Of a stretch of DNA of 64,000 bases, positions 56,378 through 64,000 are shown in pieces. The position numbers and the translations under genes were made by a program. Source of the DNA: Echria macrotheca (taxonomy: Eukaryota; Ascomycota; Sordariomycetes; Sordariales; Schizotheciaceae). The notes below the pieces were generated by a model. That model was given only the letters and a program-made list of their open reading frames with translations. It ran no database searches and had not been told where the DNA came from. The stretch lies in NCBI GenBank assembly GCA_030411725.1, contig MU839828.1, forward strand, positions 124,001 through 188,000. The letters are read 5' to 3'. Within the stretch, counting starts at the first letter, position 1. Each line of letters begins with the position of its first letter.

Positions 56378-56782
56378 CAGGGTTCGCAACAAACCAAATC
56401 AAACCAAATCTGGCGTAGATTTGCTTTGATTTGATCCACAGCCCCACTTTATTTGCAAGCTTCAGGGCAGATTTGGTTTGGTTTGGTATGGTTCAAATCG
56501 ATGACCGCCCCACACACTAAGCCTAAAAGGGTATGATCCAACCCAGCCCCTACCCAACCCTCACTCCCGCTTGCCCAGCCCACCACCTCTGTCCCCACCC
56601 CCTCTCCCCCACCACAAAAGGGTTAGGGTTATCTTAGGGGTTTGAACAGATTTGACACGGACCCAAACAAATCGGGCCCTCGATTTGGTTTGGATTTGAC
56701 TCTTTTGGGTGGATTTGAATCCAAATCCTGGCCCCCTTGGGTTTGGTTTGATTTGGTATGATTTGATTTGTTGCGAACCCTG
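56378..56782. mobile_element. hAT-type MITE, 405 bp
   Basis: Both ends carry inverted repeats starting CAGGGTTCGCAACAAA, followed by CAAATC-rich DNA. The element is flanked by a perfect 8-bp direct duplication GTTATCAT (56370-56377 and 56783-56790). An 8-bp target duplication and a CAGGG terminus are the marks of the hAT superfamily. No transposase frame fits in 405 bp, so it is non-autonomous. The inner part repeats GATTTGGTTTG-type phrases near both arms. Confidence 0.88.
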
Positions 56783-56790
56783 GTTATCAT

Positions 56791-57777
56791 TAACCAGCAA
56801 CCATAATCCATGGAGAAGAGATGTTGGTGTGGTCTGAGCAATTGGCAGAGATGGTTCAGGGTCCCGGCAATCGTCGACCGACTCGGTAATCGTCTGGAAG
56901 AAAATTTCCTTTTTCTCCCCCCCTCGTCCCATCTCTGTCTCTCAGCTCTCTCCACACGCCACCACGTGTGGACTTCATCCTTCAGCAAATCCTGCGAGAT
57001 GCAGAACCCTGCGGGCCACGTTCTTCTCCGCACACATAGCATGCACGACAAGCCTTCTGTGGTGGCCGAGAACCACGAGGTGCATGATATGCTTCCATCG
57101 CCGCAGACAATAGTTTGGGAAAAAGAAAAGAAAAAGGGAGGAGAGAAAGAGGTAAAATTAGGCGCGCCAATGTACGTACAGCACCCCGCCTTCAACGGCT
57201 CCATCGGCAGTGCTACCCTCGGCACTTGCCAAGAAACGGCTAACGCGTCACGTACATTAGCGTAGCATGGTCAGGGCGCCCTAACGGCTCGGCGTTCTTC
57301 CAGAAAGGCATGGATATCGTTTCGTTCGGCGAATTTGTGCCGGTCGTGTTGCCTGGTGTTTTTGCCAACTCCACTTGCGACGGAGTCAGGACGAGGACCA
57401 GCCCCCGAGTATGACAGACATGCGACCCGCAACTGGTGGACCGCAGTGTCCAGGACCCCATGCAGTTTGCCCTGAGAAAAAAATGCGCCCTGACACGAAG
57501 GGTCGTCGAATGATGAATCTCAATGCGCTGTGGTCGCCCCTGCCCCGAGTCGAATCGGGAGATCGACGACTTCAAGGGTTCACACATCCACAGGCCACTC
57601 GCGACCCATGGTGATCAACACGTCTAGATCAATGAGGATGAAGATAAGGTATGTAATGATATGTTTTATTAGGTTCGTTAGACATGAGAAGAATAAAAAC
57701 ACAGAGGTATCTTTTGGTTCAAATCCCGCGAGTCCGAGACCGCGAAGGGGGTCGTCTCCACACAAGCTCCAGCAAAA
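56791..57777. other. Intergenic
   Basis: No supported gene. Frames on both strands (for example 56810-57265) have no family features. Confidence 0.45.
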
Positions 57778-59150
57778 CTAAAAGCCATCCCTCGCAATGT
57801 AATCCACCGTGGTGGTGGTGGTCTTGGTGATGCCCGGCACATGGGCGGCCAGCGTCTGATGATGATGGGGCGACGTGGTCCTGTTGTGCCCACTCGCACC
57901 CGCACCCCCGGCCGGCAGTTTGTTGACGCTCTCGTCGCTCGACCGCGCGCCGGCCTCGACCTCGAACGTGGTCACGCCGCCGGCCGTCTTCTTGGCGACC
58001 GTGTCGTTCATCTCGTAGTAGTTGAAGGCCCGCTCGCTGCTCGACTCGTCGGTCGCCTTGCTCTCGCCCGGCTTCGTCCGGCTGCGCCCGCCGTTGTGCG
58101 ACTGCAGCGTGTCCTGCCGGAAGTAGCCCGACGCCCCGGGCTTGCCTGACGACTTCCCCCCGCCGTAGCCGACGTAGCCGCCCAGGCTGGTCCCGAGCAT
58201 CTTCTTGAACAGCGGCCGGAGCGCCGGCAGCGAACCGGCGATGATGGCCGTGTTGCACTCGACGACGGTCCAGATGGAGATGTCGCGCGAGTCCCACAGC
58301 CAGTCGCCCGTCTTGCCGTAGTTTACCAGGAAGCCAATCTTGATGAAGGCGGCCGCGCACGCGAAGGCACCGAGGGACAGCGCGAAGATGAGCGAGAAGC
58401 GCGTACGCCGGTTGACGTTGAGGTTCCACAACATCGGGATCGGGATGACCAGGGCGAGAAGTAAGTCGGTTGTGATGTTGAGCGCCACGTTGGTGTAAGA
58501 CAACCCCTTGAGCGTCGTCGCCGACCAGCAGTTCTGCGGGATCGACTGGTCCCAGAGCGCGCGGATGTCGGTGCACTGCAGCACGACGGTGAAGAAACAG
58601 CCGATGGTATAAAAGGCCATGAAGCCCATGATGCCGATCAGCAGCCGCCGGTAGAACTTGGTGCTGGCGATGCGCAGCAACGTCGCGCCGACGGCCAGCT
58701 TGGTCACGCAGATACCAATCAGGAAGAGCGGCTGGCTGATGAAGTTGAGCTTCAGGCCCGTCGAGAGGTGCTCGAGCGGGATGTCGCCCATGTGGCGGCC
58801 GGCGCCGTAGGCGATGGACCCGATGATGACGCCCTCGCCGGCCACGCACAGCGCCATGGCGAGCGTCATGAAGTAGTCCTAGTGAGCCAAGGAGGGTCTG
58901 TGTTAGTCATCTCTTGGTGGTTCGATGATCGCTCGGCAGTTGTTTTCCACTGATCCTCGCCCGGGTAGGGAAAACTTACATCCAAGCCAATGTTCCGGAC
59001 CATGACGAGTCGTACGCACATGCGGGTCGAATAGGTGATCAGAGCTAGAATGGTGATGGCCAGGGTGGCCCCGAGAATCCGGGGCCCATCGTTCTCGGCC
59101 GGGTTCGACGGCAGGCCGAACTCGTTGATCACCAGGCCGGAATCCGACAT
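57778..59150 (-). CDS. Rhodopsin/PTH11-type seven-helix membrane protein
   Basis: Exon 1 (59150-58980) and exon 2 (58878-57778) join at GLD|DYFMTLAMALC across a 101-nt intron (GTAAGT..CACTAG) to 423 residues. Seven hydrophobic helices are visible, with the family landmarks LDDYFM after helix II, LQC before IRALWDQ, and NCWSATTL in the extracellular loop. NITTDLLLALVIPIPMLWNL forms helix V and WTVVECNTAIIAGSLPALRPL helix VII. These match the fungal rhodopsin/SAT4 domain family. The long Ser/Gly-rich C-terminal tail is cytosolic. Members act as putative receptors in the plasma membrane; no ligand is implied. Confidence 0.9.
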
Positions 59151-60222
59151 GATGGGCAGAATGGGTCGTCCAGAACGAATGAGAGTGCTGATGATCGGCA
59201 GCGACGGTGATGAGGAAGCGGGAATCGCTCATAAAAAGAAAGAAAACGACGAGGAAAGGAGATGATGCACTGCATGTGTACCAACTTTACATGACTGTCG
59301 GGGACCCGGGGATGGCGGATGTGGACCATAGATACAGTTTCACGGCGGGGGATGCTGGAACAGCGCAACAGGGGGCCGCCCCTTGTTTGGTTTCTGCGGG
59401 TTGCATCAAACTTGCATTTTCTCTTTGTCGCCATTTTGCAGTCTCGAGCTTGGCAGGCCTCGCTTGTGTGTTTATTAGGGTGGGATAAGGGGCGAACCAC
59501 CGGGAGAGCACGGACGGGCTCTTCTTCTGTTCGCGGTCACTGACCCGGCCCGTCCCCATCCGCGCTCCGCACCGGTTCCGACCGTGGATGCCGGGATAAT
59601 TACAGACCAACCAGTCATGCCCCCAAAGCCCCCCACCATGTGGATTCCACTGCTACCTCGCCATGTCTTGTCGCCGCTTTGACCGGCTTGGCCGAGCTTG
59701 CCCTCGAGTGCCTCCACCGACCAATGCTAACCCTTTGCTCTCCAGCCTGCAGCGAACTATCCGACTATCGTCGCCACCATGGAGCTCGAAGGATGCACCC
59801 TCCGGAGCTTATCACGACCGTCCCAGGCCCGAGGTCCTGGATTCCCTCCCGATTTCCGAAGTGCCCACCCGCAAATCTTACTCTCTATGCTTTCTTATTT
59901 GCTTGGCTCCAGGATCTATTGACTTTCGTGGGGCGGCGAGGGAGGCGACGAGGATGCGAAACTCCCCAAAACAGCATGAAGGCGGAGTATCCCTGGTTTC
60001 TTGTCTTCTCACATCCCCAGCAGCACGCGTGATGTTACCCACAACTCGCGCTTCGGCGGGGCGCAGTATGGGAAATCACGTCCGCACCTGAGCCGCTATT
60101 TTTCATATAACTCGCACATCCAGCCGAAGCAAGTCATCCTTCATCCGCCAGCTTCCCAGTTCCCACGTGTCTGCCCTCCATTGTCTCCCTACTAGTCCCA
60201 CCTCTGCTACCAGATAGGCAAG
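59151..60222. other. Intergenic, divergent promoters
   Basis: About 1.07 kb between the 7TM gene (minus) and the tyrosinase gene (plus). No gene accepted. Confidence 0.45.
60114..60120 (+). promoter_or_regulatory. TATA-like element of the tyrosinase gene
   Basis: CATATAA lies about 105 bp before the tyrosinase start codon, followed by a CT-rich leader. Confidence 0.35.
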
Positions 60223-61632
60223 ATGCGCGTGGGGTCTCTCGCCCTCCTCTCTCTCCAGGCCGCCAGCGCCGTGCTGGCCGCCCCGGCGCCCCAGACCAGC
60301 GATGAGCCGGTACCCGAGACCGTTGCTGAGCCGGTTGCCGACGTCGATCTCACGACGCCGCTGCTGTCCGGCAACCCTGAGGATGCCCTCCAGGCCATGT
60401 CCGACCTCGACAACGCCACCTTCCAGCAGATCCAGGACGCCCTTGCCGACAGCGAGGCTGAGGAGAACCCGGAGAAGCGCGGTCTTCTTAGCGGCTGCAC
60501 GCTGAGCAAGCTGCAGGTCCGCCGGGAGTGGTACGCCAAGTCTGCCTCCACTCTTGAAGACCACAAGACTAATGACATCTCTGCAGGAGCACCCTCACCA
60601 AGTCAGAGCGCAAGGCCTATACGGACGCCGTGCTGTGCCTGCAGTCCAAGCCGGCGCGCACCGCGGGCGTCCCCGGTGCCAAGTCGCGCTTTGACGACTT
60701 CGTGGCCGTGCACATCAACCAGACCATGGAGATCCACTACACGGGCAACTTCCTGTCGTGGCATCGCTACTTCACCTGGCTGTACGAGCAAGCCCTCCGC
60801 AATGAGTGCGGGTACCGCGGTTCCCAGCCGTATTGGAACTGGGGGTTGACGGCCATCACGGGGCTCGAGAACTCGCCTCACTTCGACGGCAGCGCCTACT
60901 CGATGAGCGGCAATGGCGCGGCCGTCCCCAACCAGCAGAACATCGTCATCACCGCTGGCGAGGGTCTGCCTCCCATCGTCCTGCCTCCCGGCACCGGCGG
61001 TGGCTGCGTGACCAGCGGCCCCTTCAAGAACATGAAGGTCAACCTGGGACCTGTCAGCCTCGACACCCCCGGTGGTATTGTCGCGTCCAACCCTGATGGT
61101 AAGTCGGCGGTCGAAGTCGGACAGATGTAACCTTGGCTAACAAACACGTCCAGGCCCCAACGCTTACAACCCCCGCTGCCTCAAGCGCGACCTGACCACG
61201 GCTATCAACCGGCAATTCGCCAACGCCTCGACCATCCTCGCCAACATTGCCCTGCCCCAGGACATCGACACCTTCCAGATGACGATGCAGGGCATCCCCG
61301 GCACGGGCAACATCGGCATCCACGGCGGCGGCCACTACTCGCTCGGCGGCGACCCGGGCCGCGACTTCTTCACCTCTCCCGGCGACCCTGCGTTCTACCT
61401 GCACCACGCCATGATCGACCGCGTCTGGTACCTGTGGCAAGCTCTCGCTCCCCTCTCGCGCGCCAAGGGCTCTTCTTCCGTCGCCGGCACCCGCACTTTC
61501 TTTAACCAGCCGCCCAGCCCGGACACCACCATCGAGGACTACGTCGACATTCCCAATACCGGCGGCGATCCCAAGAAAATCAAGGATCTGCTGAGCACTG
61601 TTTCCGGACCTTTCTGCTACGTCTATCTCTGA
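60223..61632 (+). CDS. Secreted tyrosinase (copper monooxygenase)
   Basis: Exons 60223-60530, 60587-61098 and 61154-61632 give 432 residues (introns of 56 and 55 nt; the first has branch GACTAAT). Residues 1-19 are a signal peptide. An acidic pro-region ends at the Kex2-like NPEKR site at about 83-87. The CuA site is in AVHINQTMEIHYTGNFLSWHRYF, with three histidines; the CuB site is in HGGGHYSLGG and DPAFYLHHAMIDRVW, with three more. All six copper ligands are therefore present. The enzyme oxidises phenols or o-diphenols outside the cell, in melanin or phenol metabolism. The spliced second exon starts WSTLTKSERKAY, a known family stretch. Confidence 0.93.
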
Positions 61633-64000
61633 TCTAACTCATTCCCGTCGCATCGCATTGCATCGCATCATACCCACTTTTTTTCAACGGAGAGGTCTAT
61701 CTTTTGGGGAGGGGGAAGGGGGGTCCCAATAAATTTCTTTTACGCATAATAATGGGCCATCTGAGAGAAAGGAGAGAGAATGACAATATGTCCCAACGTC
61801 TTATACATGTAAATACTACCCCTAAGCTTGTCTATAATGAAAACTTCTGTGCGCAATCCTTCGCTCCTACACTAGCTAGGTAGGTAGCACCCCTGGACAC
61901 ATGATGTGCTATTTATGCAGTGAAACGGGGGGGAAGGAACGGGTGTGGCGCGGTGGCCTGCAGGATACTACCCCCCTCCGCCCCCCCTTTTTTTTTCCGC
62001 TGAATGAAAAGTATCCGGCTCCACCAATCGGCGGAATACCCGAGAGCGGTGCTATATTACACTGCCGGACGTATAGCTCATAATGTGTCGGTGGGTGCAA
62101 TTGTGGTTTTGAATACAACCCCCCAAAGAAACTCACCGCTGGACTTCCATTCTTTATTCCAGCCGAGGCCCTTTATCTCTGGGGTGAGGTGCAACAATGC
62201 TACGGTGGCGGGGGAGGGTTAAAGTCTCTGCAACGACCGGCGGGGTGATTCGCGACGCGTCCGTCTACTGTTTCTCTTCAGCGCCGGTACAACAGAAAAA
62301 CAGGGAGCAGTGTCTCTCGCCCACCGCCAGAGTTGCAGTTTCCCGATGTTCGCACATGTGATGAATCTACATGGGCTGTAGAGGTGACTGAAGTCGGCCA
62401 CACGCCAGAGTCAGAAGGTGGCAGACGGTTCTCAAAGCCATGTCGTATCCAGAGTGGGCGAGTCAGTGGATACAGCGGGCCAACGCCAATTGTCCAGCCC
62501 GTGATCGAGCCGGCTTCCGAGCATCTGTGGTTGTCCTGGGGTAATGCGATAATAGGGTATCCATACTCTTTAATGCTCCGGTTCACATGTTTCGCCAGTG
62601 TATCCGCTGAAGGACATGCACGCGGAGTTTCCCCCGGCCAAACCATTCCCTTTCCGTCTGGCCTTCTTGCCGACAAGTCGGATGCCGAAAAGACCTCGGA
62701 TTGATAACGAACGACACTAAAAGAAGCTCTTCCATCGTCACGATACCTAAGGTGCTTAACAACAACCCATCGACCAATCCCGACTTCGGCGCCGTCCAAG
62801 CAACTATGAGATGATGCTGCCACTACTTAACTCATAAATCTCAAATACCTACTCTCACCATCCCTCTCTAGCACAGTAGCACAATGTTCCGATTTTCCGA
62901 TGGCGCATAGAAGAAAATATCCCAACCAGGGCGTTGGAAGTGTTGTGTAGAGGGCCATCCTAAAGCATCGGGGAAAATCCGCCAATACAACATCCGGAAC
63001 GCAGCGGGGAGCATCAATGATCGCCAGCTAGCCTTGCTCGCCAGATCACATATCGGTATCGGTGTTGCCAGACTGAGCCACATAGGACCAGGAAAGAGCA
63101 CCCCCAGCAAGATAAAAGGAACACACAGACCACAACACCTGTATTTAGCCAGGGCCAAAGGGCCATCCTCTCTTCTACAAAACAAGCATCCTTACCTGCA
63201 CTCCCCGAGCCAGATTGAGCGACGCCCGTATTTTGATCGAGGACCGCGAGTTCCCTGTTACTGGTAGATTCCTTGTGCTGAAGTCGCTCGATCCCCCTTT
63301 CTCCTTTTCCATCTATCTTTTTTCGCTTCGTCCCGCGGTATTTCTATCCAATCGCAGCCCTCAGCGGATGGGCGCGGAATGCGCCCATGCGTCGGCACTT
63401 GGTGGCCAAATGAATCTCGTCGGGGACGAGTTCAGGATATGCTCAGCTTTCAGATGCGGCCAAATGATAGATATTCCGCGACTCTGCGGTAACCAGCCGT
63501 GAGAAACAACTGAAGCTTTCGAGGTTTCTACAATCCTCTCGACTGTTTAGGATTATGACTGAGCTAGGATAGCCACATACCTAGGCAAGAGGCCATCGAT
63601 CGCAACGAGTCGTGACCAGGTGTGGGTTGTCGATTTTAGGGTAGTGGAAAAGCATCGTCGAAGCACAAAATCGATCGAGGCGGTGTTGAATTGCATTCAC
63701 AGAGGGTAAAATAGTGTTATGTAGGTAGCTAGGTATAGTCACTGCCGTAATAGAGGACGTGGAAACTTGCGCCCGGGCAGGTGCAACGTCCTAGACCAGG
63801 TGGAGGCTACCTAGGTACCTACCTAAGGTACCATGGTGTGACGCGATGCCGTCGCCGCCATCTCTGGCCGTCATGGAGAACAGGAGATAAGCGTTCATTG
63901 CTCCGGATTGTTAGAGATTTGCATGCTACATGTATCTAGGTAATGATAAGCCGAAGATGTGCTGAGGTTTCCTACACTTCCAACTTCTCTTGTGTCTTCC
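61633..64000. other. Long gene-poor region
   Basis: About 2.4 kb to the window edge without a supported gene. The largest frame (62278-62823, minus, 181 codons) has no signal, motif or splice support. A C7T10-type homopolymer lies near 61980-61998, and CTACCTAGGTACCTACC occurs near 63807-63825. Confidence 0.5.

Noticed and set aside
57700..57770. GGTTCAAATCC box resembling a tRNA T-loop
   Set aside because: The T-stem does not pair and no acceptor stem exists. The box lies next to the 3' end of the 7TM gene.
57719..58849. 376-codon frame overlapping the 7TM gene
   Set aside because: Same strand, other frame. Arg/His-rich shadow of the rhodopsin-like gene, whose helices and motifs are clear.
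62278..62823. 181-codon minus-strand frame
   Set aside because: Composition is near random, with no signal peptide, motif or splice context. It may still be an orphan gene but cannot be supported.

Overview
The window looks like nuclear DNA of a filamentous ascomycete (Pezizomycotina, most likely Sordariomycetes). Genes are short and carry introns of about 45-75 nt with GT..AG borders and CTRAY-like branch sites. Coding DNA is GC-rich at third positions and intergenic gaps are long. The gene families (LolT/Egt2-like aminotransferase, DUF2235, fungal sulfotransferase, NmrA, rhodopsin/PTH11-type membrane protein, tyrosinase, Fungal_trans_2) are typical of that group. No taxon-specific marker was found, so the genus is left open.

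Layout. 0-5.6 kb: an F-box-like Cys-rich gene running off the left edge, a sulfotransferase-like gene, an intron-containing tRNA-Gly(CCC), and a class V aminotransferase-like gene. 5.9-11 kb: a multi-pass membrane protein with an apparent reading-frame break, then a five-exon CorA-like membrane protein. 12.3-15.1 kb: a secreted protein, a gluconokinase, and an eight-cysteine secreted peptide whose last two cysteines lie in a second exon. 18.5-25.7 kb: a DUF2235 hydrolase, two small ORFs, a metallo-beta-lactamase-fold hydrolase, and a second sulfotransferase paralogue. 26.7-28.5 kb: two tandem-repeat blocks, the larger with about six units of 230-300 bp. 29.4-37.4 kb: an accessory-looking block holding a GH12 glucanase without a signal peptide, then three genes I read as one locus: an alpha-helical (TPR-like) protein, a 286-residue beta-rich protein and a CHAT (caspase-like) protease. 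37.5-46 kb: NmrA-like, Fungal_trans_2-like and GST genes, followed by a His/Asp-rich GPI-type surface protein lying directly downstream of a ZIP zinc transporter. 46.6-53.3 kb: small hypothetical proteins, including one with an N-myristoylation-type start, and a multi-C2H2 zinc-finger protein. 53.3-64 kb: gene-poor DNA with a complete hAT-type MITE (8-bp target duplication), a rhodopsin-like 7TM protein and a secreted tyrosinase.

How genes may work together. Two neighbourhoods stand out. The first is the helical protein / beta-rich protein / CHAT protease locus. Its first two genes diverge from a 380-bp gap and its third gene carries an intact His-Cys dyad, so it looks like a protease-centred conflict or cell-death module. 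The second is the ZIP transporter followed by a secreted metal-binding-type protein, which suggests a zinc-capture pair. Both are inferences from gene order and motifs. All exon borders were placed by eye from splice signals and frame continuity.
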